NCBI GenBank assembly: GCA_943737045.1
Contig: CALSFV010000096.1
Coordinates: 1-64,000, forward strand
Direction of reading: 5' to 3'
DNA: 64,000 bases
Source of the DNA: Parapristionchus giblindavisi
Lineage: Eukaryota > Nematoda > Chromadorea > Rhabditida > Diplogasteridae
Shown piece after piece: positions 43,301 through 54,670 of the stretch. A model generated the notes under the pieces. That model did not search any database. It saw only the letters and a list, made by a program, of their open reading frames with translations, and had not been told where the DNA came from. The position numbers were made by a program, and so were the translations under genes. The stretch's first letter is position 1, and each line of letters starts with the position of its first letter.

Positions 43301-46300
43301 AAGAAGAAGAAGATACAGTCATTGCACAATCTTCATTCAATACTCAAAAGGTATGATTACATTCAAAGTATACTACATATCCTATTATATTCTCTCTTCT
43401 CATTCATTTCATATCTCTCATTCATAGTACATTCATTCATATTTGGTCTATTCGTCGATTAATCTCATTCACAAAGAATATCTCAACATAGTCATTGCAA
43501 TCGAACAATTTCAAACGCAATCTACATGAGAAACTTTCCTGCTCTTAAACTTTGAAAGATTCAAAAATTTATTTATTTATCATACACCACAAGGGTGTGT
43601 TATTTAAAAATGAGATATAAAGAACCTTTATCATAATCCTCATGGTCTCATATTTTGATCTAATGTAAAATTCATTCGTCTGAATCCATTATCTTCTCAC
43701 CATATCTATACGTCATATGTCCTATTCTTACTCTATTCAAACAAATGTATACTCTTTCTTTCTTTCTTCTTCTGTTCTAGGTGAGTCTTCATCTTCTTCC
43801 TCTTTCATACAATCGATGAGTAGACGAGAGTGCGCATTCTGCTGCATATCTCCACCCTCTCCACCCCCTCCCCTCCCCTCCTCTTCCCCTCCTCTTCCCT
43901 CTTCCCTCCCCCTCTCCTCTACCCTCCCCTCCTCTCTCCATATTCATCCTTAGTCTTTTCCTCTCATACATCATTCATACATTCTCATGACATTAACTCT
44001 TTCCTTCTTCTATTCATTCTCATATCTTTATCTTCTTCTTCTTTGTCACTTACAGATTTCCTCATTATTTCTATTATTATATCTATCAAATCTTTCTTCT
44101 CTTACTTTTCATTTCTCACGTTTCTCCTTTAGTTAACAACTAATTCAGTTTACATGACTTTTAGATATCTCACTCCTGCACGCTCCCTCTCCTTCTCCCT
44201 CTCCTTCATATTCCTCTCCCTCTCCCTCTCCTTCTTCTAACCTCTTATCCTTCCTCCTCTTCTTCTTCTTCCTCCTCTTCTTCTTCTTCTTCATCATCAT
44301 CTTCTTCTCTTCACCTTACATAGTCATTCTCTTGTTATTTCTTATTTTTCTTCTCGAGGGAGCAATTTTCCCTTCAATCTTCTCACTTCCTCTCCATTCA
44401 CTCAATCTTTACCTCTCTCCCTCTCCTTTTCCCTCTGTCTCTCTCCCTCTCCCTCTCCCTCTCCCTCTCCCTCTCCCTCTCCCTCTCCCTCTCCCTCTCC
44501 CTCTCCCTCTCCCTCTCCCTCTCCCTCTCCCTCTCCCTCTCCCTCTCCCTCTCCCTCTCCCTCTCCCTCTCCCTCTCCCTCTCCCTCTCCCTCTCCCTCT
44601 CCCTCTCCCTCTCCCTCTCCCTCTCCCTCTCCCTCTCCCTCTCCCTCTCCCTCTCCCTCTCCCTCTCCCTCTCCCTCTCCCTCTCCCTCTCCCTCTCCCT
44701 CTCCCTCTCCCTCTCCCTCTCCCTCTCCCTCTCCCTCTCCCTCTCCCTCTCCCTCTCCCTCTCCCTCTCCCTCTCCCTCTCCCTCTCCCTCTCCCTCTCC
44801 CTCTCCCTCTCCCTCTCCCTCTCCCTCTCCCTCTCCCTCTCCCTCTCCCTCTCCCTCTCCCTCTCCCTCTCCCTCTCCCTCTCCCTCTCCCTCTCCCTCT
44901 CCCTCTCCCTCTCCTCTCCCTCCCTCTCCCTCTCCCTCTCCCTCTCCCTCTCCCTCTCCCTCTCCCTCTCCCTCTCCCTCTCCCTCTCCCTCTCCCTCTC
45001 CCTCTCCCTCTCCCTCTCCCTCTCCCTCTCCCTCTCCCTCTCCCTCTCCCTCTCCCTCTCCCTCTCCCTCTCCCTCTCCCTCTCCCTCTCCCTCTCCCTC
45101 TCCCTCTCCATCAACCATTCCCCTCTCTCCCTCCCTCTCCAATAATCATGTCTATCTCATACCTGAATGTCATCCTTCATATTCTGATCATCTTATAATT
45201 CTGAATGGTCTGAAATGAGTCGATATGATATCTGATATTGTAGATGGATGAAGATGAAGTTCCTCAATTCAGTGAGGATATGGAAGAAGAAAGAGTAAAG
45301 GTAATAGAATCAATCAGAATATGAATGAATATGATGGAATATGTTAATAGGTGTTAGAGGAAAGAAGAAGAACTCAAAGTATATCTAATGAACTTAAGAA
45401 GGAAAAGGAAGAAGAAGAAGAAGAGGAGGAGGAGGAATCGGAAGAGGAAAATCCACTATTCAAGGTACTTCTTCTAATATTATAAATATATATTTCAGTT
45501 GATTTCTGTTCTATCTGTATCATTTGGATAGCCGTTTAACCAAATTTTAAAATCATTTGAAACCTAATTGAACTCAATTATAGAAGATGCCACTTCATCA
45601 GAAGAAATCAACTTCTAAAGAACAATCAATAATAAAGAAGAGTACAGTATCCTCACAAGGTATTGCTTATTAATGAATAATCTCTTAATAGTTGATTCCT
45701 TATAGGTTCATTGAGTAAACAAATGTCATTACAATCCCAATCTTCAATTGTATTCAATTCATCTAAAAGATCTTCTATTCAACATGAATCTACTTTATAC
45801 AAACAATCATCTATGCAACGACAAGGTTACCTTATATTGTATAATAATAATAATATAAACTCTATAGGTTCTCAATCGTCCACAGGAGGTCCTACTCATC
45901 CTCCTCCTGGATATAAAGGACCACCTTCTAGACAAGGCTCTATGGCTAAACCAACTAGTAGTGAATCTATCAATAGAATGCATAGAATGAATAGTTTGAA
46001 TAGTCAAGGAAAGAAGAAATCAATAACAGGAAGAGAAGAATCAATCGATGAAAAGAATGAATCGATTGAAAGAATTGAATCGATTGGAGAAAGAAAAGAA
46101 TCAATAAAGGATAGGATAGAATCGATAAATGAGGAAGGAATAACCGAAGAGCCGACACAAAATGTACGTGTATTTATTGGTTTTATAATCGTGGTATATT
46201 TATCTGAAGGAAGAGAAAAATACGAATAATCTTGTTCCGAAATTTAAAATAAACATTTTTTAAAGTATTTTCATAATATTTTTTTCGATTTTTAAAATAA

Positions 46301-49300
46301 CAAATGAATTTTTAATATCTAAACTTGGATGATATTCAGCCATCGACTGATCAATACGAGCACAATGGAGAATATCAATATGAAGATTATCAATATACTG
46401 AAGGAGAAGGAGGACAATATGAATATGATCCTAATGCATATCCTGGATATCGATGGAATTATGATACACAAGAATGGGAAGCTACTGGAGAAGGTCACAA
46501 CTATCTAGCATTGTATTACTAATAATACTGACAAGGGAATAATCTCAGCTTGCATTTTTCAAACTGGATAAAATTTTGCATAGGCATAGCTGAACATATT
46601 GTAAGATCAAATGTGAAATCCAAAATTCCTGGCATGCAATAGCCGAGCCAAAAAATTGGTCCAAAGTTTTGACCCATGTGCAGTTAGTTTGTGAGTACTT
46701 CTGTTGTGATGATTCATAGACCAAGAATCTTTAGTTGTCAGAGAAGCGAGAAATAGTATGAGAAATGAAGAGATCATGAAGACTTTTCAGATACTACATC
46801 AACAGTTGTAGAAGGAACAGGACAAGAACAACAATATGATCCAAATGCTCAGTATGTTATATTGAATTGATGATTTAAAGTGAAAATACTTGTCTTTAGA
46901 TATGATTATTCTGGATATGAACAAGGAGGAACTGATTATTATCAAGGATATGATCAGAATACACAAAGGTTAATCATTCAACTTATAAACGTCTATGGAG
47001 TTTGTTATTTTTTTGCGAGATCTATTGAACACCATTCAAAACTTTTCTATTCAAAGCTTTGAACGATTTTTCTTAACAAAATTTTAACATATTCTTTTCT
47101 TGAAACGTCTCCTTTGCAGTTATGATCCATCCGTATATCCAACTACAACTGAAGGTGAACAACCACAATATGACTACTCTCAATATCCTGTAAGTTCTGT
47201 AGATACTCACAATTTTGATCCACAAGAAAGTGGAATAGGTACGTGATCTTCTTTAGAAATGTGCTATAACTGTCGGAAATGAAAAATCTAAACCTCGCAC
47301 CCGTTACTCAAATAGAATAAGTGCAACTCACAAGATTCATGTTTCTTCCATTTATCATAGAATAAACTGCCTTTTTTATAATTGCTTCCATTTCTTTGTG
47401 CATATCTGGGTGAAAAAATATGACGTAAATATCCATCTTCCATCTTCCATTATGATGTCTCAACTAAGGGATATGATCAATCTCAAGGATTTGATCAAGC
47501 TGCATATGATGCATATTATGCACAGAATAGTCAATATAATGCTGGATATGACCAACCTGGTATGATATTTAAACTAATTCGTTTACGATTTTCCGATAAT
47601 CGATCGATTTTTCATTATACAATATATTTTATCAACTTGCACGAAACGAGAAAAATAACGAGTTTTGATCATTATTGCAATGGATTTGCATAGAGCTTGT
47701 TTATAATATCTAGTTTGCTGTGCATTCGAAGTATACATAATTGATTGAATATTGTAGGTGATGGAACAGTTGCATCAACCTATCAATATGATCAATCTGT
47801 TCTTCCATCATCTACTGTTGATGGAACAAATGGAGGAGATTCAACTACTACAACTGCTTATGACACTAGTGCTGCTTATGATCCCAGTGCATACTATCAA
47901 GGGTAAAATACTTTTCAGCTATTTCTATTCATAATATTGATTATATTTATTGTAGATACGATCAAAATCAGCAATATGACTACTCTCAATACTATGCGGT
48001 CAGTTTATTTCTATCAAATTAATTTTTAAATGTTTTTTTATTATATTTTTATTTTCAGAATTACGCTCAACAAGCTTATTCGACAGATCAAAATCTGTCA
48101 GTAAACACTGCATACGATGGATATCAGGTAGATCAATCAATAATATTACCGTATCCATGATATACCGTAATCTGTAGGGTGCATATGAGGGTTACGGTGG
48201 TCAACCAGTTGGGGAAGCTGATCATTCTGGATATGCTACATCGAATGATGCTAGTCCATATCCTCAAGCATCACCCGCGGGGTTTGTTTATCGTTGATCT
48301 TTGATCTTTGATCTTTGAACTGATGATTATTTTGTAGATATCCATCATCAAATACTGATCAGTATGGATGGGAAGGACATGAATCAACAGTAGAGACAAC
48401 AGAAATTCCTCCAGTTGTTGTAGAAACAAATGATATTGAAGAACTTGATAGAACAAAAGAAGTTCATGAAGAAGATCATACTACTACCAAAGGTACTCAC
48501 TTCATTTATTTATTATTTATATTCATCTATATTATCAGCTAAACACCCATTAAAGCTGATAAACTTGATTAAATGTAAATGTAAATGTAATATTATCAGC
48601 CCCTCCTCCTCGACCTCCCCCTGCTTCTCCTTCTCGACCTCCACCTCCACGACCATCTGCACCTACAATCTCATCTACAGCTCCAAATGGTTCATCTACA
48701 GCTCCAAATGGTTCATCTACAGCACCACCAGTCCCTCCTCCTCCTTCATCAACTAGAACTCCCCATCCCCCTCCCGTACCTGCTCCTCCAAAGAAGAAAG
48801 AAGAAGTTGAGGAAGATGCATGGACAAGATTCAATAAAATGACTGCAAAGGTACTGTAACTATTAGATACTGTAGTCAATCGATAATTATAGGTGACTGA
48901 TCTTGTGAAGACAACAGAATCATCATTGAAGAATTTAGAAGAAACTTCAGCAGCTAAAGATATAAAAGATGAGAGTTATCTAGCTACTGTTGGGTAAGAA
49001 CAAAATGATTAGAGGTGGACAATATTTATTGATCTTAAGAGGCGAACAAGGATATTTCAATTCTGAAGTTCATCGATCAATAATGAATAAGAAAGAAGAA
49101 TTGGCTAAAGAGAAAGCGATTAAAAAGAAAATGAAGGCAAGAGGAAAGAAGGTAATTATGAATGATATTGATTGATCGGCCATAAAGAACTCAAATTTTT
49201 TAATTGAAATCTTTCAAAACTGTTTCTTTTCATGTTATTGATTATCTCAGAACTTTGTGTCTGAAATCTTTGTATCTAAAAAAAAAATATTTTTTCTATT

Positions 49301-52300
49301 CCAGACTCCATCTCCTCCATTAGATCCTAATCATGATGATGATATGGATAGAAAAGCTATGGAATTAGCCGCCAAATTAGCTCAAAATCGCCCTGAATTC
49401 GAGGTTAATTGCATTTTGATCATAGATCGATTAATTGATCGATTGATTGATTTATTGTAGGGATGGCGTCCTGATATCAAAGCAGTGACAACAGTCAAGA
49501 AAGATTCCGTATCTGGAATTCCACCCAGAAAGAGGTACTTTTTAGAATAATATGTTTGATCGAATAAAAGAATTGTGAAATTTTACAACAAAATTAGTTA
49601 AAACAATGTGAATTATAATGCTATGTAATGAAATTTGTGCAATACAATACAACCAAATATATCAAACATATAGCTCTTGGGGAGGGAACGCCCCTAAACG
49701 ACTGATTAGCCTGGGGTTCATTCGAGTATTTTCGAATAGTGATAATAATAAAACTGAATGCATAGGAAAATATAGAAATAACCCAGTCCATACTTCGTTA
49801 GAAATTACTTGATATGATGAGCTTCTATTTTGAACAGCCTTCTAGGAGACTATCCTATTTCGTCGTTGACCTTAATTTGGTGAGAGAAAAGAGAACCGCT
49901 CACGACCGAGACAGACACAAAGAAACTCGTATGAATAATCTTATGTCAATCAATTAAAATTTCATTACCATAACGTTGATATTACAGCACACATGGTTTA
50001 CTATAATGAAGAAAAAATGTGAATTACTTTTCAGAAGTTCATTACAAGATTCTAAACAAGACTCTGGATCTGTTGATCTACCTGGAGGAGATGTTCAATC
50101 TGTCGATGGAGTACAACCAATCGGAGATCTGTTAGTATAGTATTTTTGTTAATAATATTATTAATATTACGTATATTCAGTCCTCCAAATGATCCTTCTT
50201 TATCACAACCAACATGGTCCAATAACTTTGATAATATCGAATTACCCGCTTCTGATTCTGGATTCTTCTTTAAGGTATTTCATTTTATAACCTAGTATTT
50301 CAATCTATTTCAATTTTTGCGTTGGTAGGGTTACGGTATACTACCGTTTTCATGTACCACTTAATAATCAATCAATAATCCAGAGCGAAATTGAATCAGT
50401 GGATCCATTTGTTGTGAATACTTCTACTAATGATGATCCATTCGCACCTAAAGGAGGAGATCTTATTGATGAGGTTTATATTATTATTAAATGTATTCCA
50501 ATCAATATAATGTATCCATTCAGAATTTCGATCCATTCGCAGTGAAACCAGTAGAAGAGATAGTGGCAGCAGCTAAAGCTAAAGCAGAAGTTATAGCTGC
50601 ATCGAGGAATACTGAAGAAGATGATGATGTCTATGATAGAGATAGAAGGTATATCTATTCCTATATAAATAGATCTACATATTAGACAATAGAGTTAAAG
50701 TAATGGAGGAATGGCTTGAAAGTAGGTTGTGTTAGAAGAGAAACTATTTAAAGACAAATATATCTAGAAATAAATACGATATGTTTACAGATCAGAAGTA
50801 TCAACACCAACTGAACCTGGTAGTCCAGTCAATGGAGAAAGACCAAATGCATTTGATGATGAATTCAAAGTTGATGTTAGTTCACTTTATTTTATAGACT
50901 TCGCATTTATATTATATATTTTTGTATCTCAATTACATATCATTTATGATCTCTATGACCTTTCTTATTCAGCCATCCCAACTATCAACTCCAACTCCTC
51001 TTTATGATGAAGATGATACAATACCATTAGGACCATACATTGAACCATTCACTGAAGAGGGATGGGAATTGATGTTACGGTAGGTTAAGCATCAATCAGA
51101 AAAATAAAAATGAACTTGATGTTGTTTTGTAGCCATCCATTGAAGAAGAAGTTAATGGCTGATAGATTCTGGAAGCCATGTTATGTGAGAATAAGAGGAA
51201 ATACTCTATATATATTCAATGATAAGAATGATCAAAGACCTATTCAAGAAACACTATTACAATCTACATATTCTATGAGTGATACAACACTACAGGTCAG
51301 TCATAATCATCGAGAGATAAGATAGAGATTAGGCGTGTGAGTGAGCACTATACATCATCAGGGGGTATAGCTCAGTGGCAGAGCATTCGACTGCAGATCG
51401 AGAGGTCCCCGGTTCAACTCCGGGTGCCCCCTACGTTCTTTTGCAACTTTTACATTTACAGGCCTACGATGTTTACGGTAAACTACATACTGTAAAGCTT
51501 CAATATGTCCAATACAAGGAACGAGTCGGCATTAGACAAGGTTTTGAGTTATTCTTTGTATCAATGTTTCGATTCTAATACAATTTGTAGGTCAAATAGC
51601 TCGTCTGATGGAAGGTCATGTAACTAAATATGGTGTACCTCTTGAACATAGTGCACAATGTACTGTAATTGCTAAGTTTGGATCACTCAATGCTAATTCA
51701 CTACAAAGGTAAATAGTTTTTATTATTATTTCATAGCTATAGTAGTAGTGTTTTAACAGGTAAAAGGTACTATCCATTTTATTTATGATTTTCAATTTCA
51801 AGAAGCGATATTGCGAATATTTTATGCTAATAATTTGGGTGGTATTTTAGTTTCATCGGAGTTGTAGAAGATATTCTATTCCATTGTCCTGCAAAGAGAG
51901 ACAGTGCTCCTGTTTACAAACAAGATGAAGTTCAGGTATTATTTCATACATGATCTTTGATCTTCTCTTTTGATCGTATCACTATTAGACTTTGATCTTT
52001 GATCTTTATTCAATCAATGATTACAGGTTCATTGTTGTGATGAATACTCGTGCTACATTGATAAAGACGGAATTATCAGTGATCAAAAGGTGGAGAATAT
52101 CTGGAGAATATTGATTAATCAATCGATTTGAATTCAGGCACGAGTTCGTTTGTATTGTCTTGCTTTCGTTACTGGAAAACCATTCCTTGAGATTGGATTG
52201 AATGATAGAAGAAGACAAGGAAAGGTTAGATCATTAATTCTCAATGATCAATTGATATGAATAATGTCTATTAAGGAGATTGTTCGTCGTAAAGATATTC

Positions 52301-54173
52301 TTCCTATGTATACTGAAAGATGGATACGATTTGAAAATCTTGAATTCCATTCTATTGTTGATCAGGTATTCATTTATTTATTTTCCGTACTTTCACTATC
52401 TGTCTTATTAGATTTGAAAATATGTAGATCATTAAAATATTGCTTATCGATTAGCCAAATCAACTTTAGATAAATTACTCTAATTTTGTAAGCCTTTTCT
52501 TTTAATTCAAACTATTCTTCATATTTTCCTTTTTTTCCTGATTATATTTATTCTTATTAAATTAAGTTTTCATAATTTCAGAAAGCTTTCGATGATGAAC
52601 AAGTCATCAAGATTCCCCCTCCTGATGGATGCTTCTTTGAGGTTTCCAATACTTTCATTTTCAATTATTGATTTATTGATTTTCAGTTGATGAGATTCCG
52701 TGTTCGACCTCCACAAAATCGTGAGAAGAATCTAACAGTGAAGGCTATGATGAAGATCGCCGGATCTAAGGTTCATCTTTGATCTTTGATCTTTTCATTA
52801 TTTTTAGAAATCTTTGACAATTTGATCTTTAATTATATTTATCTGCAATATTTTGATCTTTCATTTTTATCGGAATTATCAAAAATTTTTATCTTTGATC
52901 TTTTCACTGATCTTTTATTTCTTGAATTTAGGTAGAGATTCGAATAGAAGCAATGGCAGCTGCAAATGCATCAAAAAGTAGAGGAACAGCTGAATCAAGA
53001 AGAACAATTCCATGTGAAGTATGAATTATTTATCATTTTATTGATTATATTGAATCGTTTTATTGATTTTATCGATTTTATTTATTTATTTTTATTTCCT
53101 AATTCATTACAGGATATCTGTATTCGATTCCCGATACCTGAAGCATGGATCTATATATTCCGTGAGGAAAGACATTGGGGAGTTGGATCAGTCCATGCTA
53201 AGAAACTTAAACCAGGAAAAGTCAAAGTATGAATGTCTATCTCTCTCAAATATTCCAATCCCATAATATGTTTCAGAATCTGAAAGATCGTCTTCTTGGA
53301 GCTGTTCAACAAGTAGAAAGTCATCTTATAGAAGTTGGAACTGGTTAGTTTACAGTGACACTTGAAATGGATCAATATGACTGTTCAAAGTGATATGGAT
53401 ATCTTTCAGGAGAAGCAAAGTACGAGCATGTTTATCGATCTTTGGTGTGGAGAATACCCAGACTACCGAAAGAACAACAAGAAGCATACAAGAGTTATAC
53501 ATTAAAGTAAATATTTGTAATATTCTTAAATATAATAATAATATTGATTAAGATGTCGATTTGAATTATCTTCATTCGATTTAATGCCTGATGAATTCCT
53601 TCCCAATGCTGAAGTATATTTCACTTTTTTATTCTTTTCAGATTATTGATTTAATCATAAAATCAATTATTCCCAGGTTGATTTCACAATGCCTCTCGCT
53701 ACGATTTCAAATACCGTAGTCCGATCAATATCTGTAGAACAACATGAAGATCCTGATCGTGTGGAGAAGTTTGTCAGATATGTTGCCAAGAGTCATTATA
53801 GGGTAATCAATTCTATATTATTTCCATTTACACAATATTGATTATTTAGTTGGCGATTGATTATGTTCAATGTATGGATTTGGATGCAGAGACAACACTT
53901 GCGAGTAAACCAAATATGGAAGATCTTGAAATGCCTGATATGCATAGACCAACTATGCATCCAAATGAGATCGGAGATATGCATGAAGGGTAAGTGGAAA
54001 AGATTACGGTAGATGAGACTAATCAATAAATCGATATCAGATACCGTATTGATCTACCTGAAGAATCTCGTTATGAGAGTAAACGAAGAGATTCTAGTAG
54101 TGATGAAGAAGATGAGAAAGATAATAGAAAGATGCCAATGGTTAAGATTGATATGTCTAATTATGGATATTAA
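40310..54173 (+). CDS. unc-41: stonin (UNC-41 / Stoned B), endocytic AP2/synaptotagmin adaptor
   Basis: Adaptor for synaptic-vesicle endocytosis. 54 exons join in frame to about 1864 residues: 40310-40364, 40606-40766, 41174-41260, 41395-41470, 41538-41581, 41651-41734, 41835-41940, 42546-42619, 42721-42801, 42938-43180, 43279-43350, 45244-45300, 45351-45464, 45584-45659, 45706-45825, 45868-46163, 46340-46493, 46791-46851, 46900-46968, 47120-47189, 47469-47559, 47758-47902, 47956-47998, 48059-48127, 48178-48281, 48338-48492, 48600-48850, 48893-48993, 49040-49151, 49305-49403, 49461-49534, 50035-50130, 50181-50274, 50384-50473, 50524-50648, 50791-50875, 50973-51079, 51133-51295, 51462-51540, 51591-51708, 51851-51935, 52027-52089, 52138-52224, 52276-52365, 52582-52641, 52687-52770, 52932-53018, 53113-53226, 53277-53343, 53410-53506, 53553-53613, 53677-53802, 53850-53989, 54041-54173. 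The long disordered N-half contains an 11-residue repeat, a Tyr/Asp/Gln-rich region, a Pro-rich stretch and DPF motifs (DPFVV, DPFAP, DPFAV). The stonin homology domain starts near [19 protein letters not shown]; the mu-homology domain follows ([16 protein letters not shown] ... [15 protein letters not shown]) to the C-terminus DMSNYGY. Some N-half exons may be alternatively used. Confidence 0.94.
40900..41012 (+). pseudogene. tRNA-like relic in unc-41 intron 2
   Basis: B-box-like gagggttcgatgcc and an A-box-like tagctagatcaag are recognisable, with tttgtcacccg between them, but spacing and stem pairing are not those of a working tRNA. It lies in a 407-bp intron. Confidence 0.4.
41993..42397. 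mobile_element. inverted-repeat element in unc-41 intron 7
   Basis: About 40 bp at the left (gttcaaattgcttgagttgt then tttcctccacattagaccaaa) recurs inverted at the right end (ttcggtcaaatctgtagt then aaaacaacacaaacaatttc) with scattered mismatches. The enclosed 400 bp has no protein. Class unknown; target duplication not resolved. Confidence 0.6.
42998..43176 (+). repeat. in-frame 33-bp tandem repeat coding for an 11-residue repeat (unc-41 exon 10)
   Basis: Five to six copies of an 11-residue unit, consensus [11 protein letters not shown], drifting toward the exon start ([22 protein letters not shown]). The last copies are almost identical at DNA level (gcagagatcaaagatcaagt and similar), so recent slippage or conversion is likely. 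The spacing suits an amphipathic 11-mer helix. Confidence 0.9.
43351..45243. other. long intron 11 of unc-41
   Basis: 1.9 kb. It contains CCTCCCCTC-type pyrimidine tracts (43845-43945 and 44185-44240), CTTCTT runs (44255-44320) and then the large CCCTCT array described separately. No exon fitting the flanking phase was seen. Confidence 0.7.
44443..45109. repeat. (CCCTCT)n microsatellite, about 111 units
   Basis: About 667 bp of hexamer CCCTCT on the plus strand, with only one interruption near 44910-44924 where the unit phase slips. It lies in unc-41 intron 11, so the transcript carries the pyrimidine strand. All three plus-strand and several minus-strand frames are open through it and give Leu-Pro, Arg-Glu or Gly-Glu dipeptide runs; none is a gene. 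Confidence 0.97.
46340..48492 (+). repeat. unc-41: Tyr/Asp/Gln-rich octamer-like repeat region of UNC-41
   Basis: Exons 17 to 26 encode recurring units built on YDPxAY, YDYSxY and GYDQ ([42 protein letters not shown]). They resemble OCRE/octamer or low-complexity prion-like sequences. The codons repeat TATGATCAA/CAATATGAT words. Each short exon carries one or two units, which suggests exon-unit duplication (inference). Confidence 0.75.
51361..51432 (+). tRNA. tRNA-Cys (GCA)
   Basis: A complete cloverleaf of 72 nt. Acceptor gggggta pairs with tgccccc; the D-arm is gctcagtggcagagc; anticodon arm ttcga-ctgcaga-tcgag has anticodon GCA; T-arm cccgg-ttcaact-ccggg; discriminator base T, as is usual for tRNA-Cys. 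It has no intron. It lies within unc-41 intron 38 (51296-51461) on the same strand, so Pol III would transcribe it inside a Pol II gene. Confidence 0.96.
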
Positions 54174-54670
54174 TAATATATCTAATATATTAATAATCTA
54201 ATTAATATAGAATTAGTCATATAGTTCATCGTGTATTGAATGTGCCACTTTTCCCCTTTTGCTTTCTTAATATTTAACTTTATTTAACATTTTGCCAATT
54301 TGTCTCATAGATAATCTCGCTATAATTCACTTTATATGATCTCATGTAATGATCTCAATCATCAAATCAAGTCTATTTCATCAAAACTAAACCATAACAC
54401 TTCCATACATAAGGACCAGCAATAATTCATAGATTAACTAATTTATTGATTCATAGAGTAGAGATTCGCTAATATATTATATATTTCTGTGTCAGCTTTA
54501 ATTGTTCGATAAATATCAGAACACTAATGAGTATCAAGTGTTATACAATATGTTTTAGTTGATATTTTTATTATATGAAAACATGACAACGTATGTGTAA
54601 GATCATCATCGAATAGTACAGTAAACATGGGGATAATTGAATAATAACAGATATGGATTAAAATAATCGA
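54174..54670. other. convergent 3' region of unc-41 and the MCMBP gene
   Basis: About 500 bp of AT-rich DNA between two stop codons that face each other. It presumably holds both 3' untranslated regions. No further feature is seen. Confidence 0.5.

Noticed and set aside
44332..45198. Long open frames (288 aa plus; 238 and 246 aa minus) of Leu-Pro, Arg-Glu and Gly-Glu repeats
   Set aside because: They are translations of the (CCCTCT)n array inside a unc-41 intron; the hexamer simply contains no stop codon.
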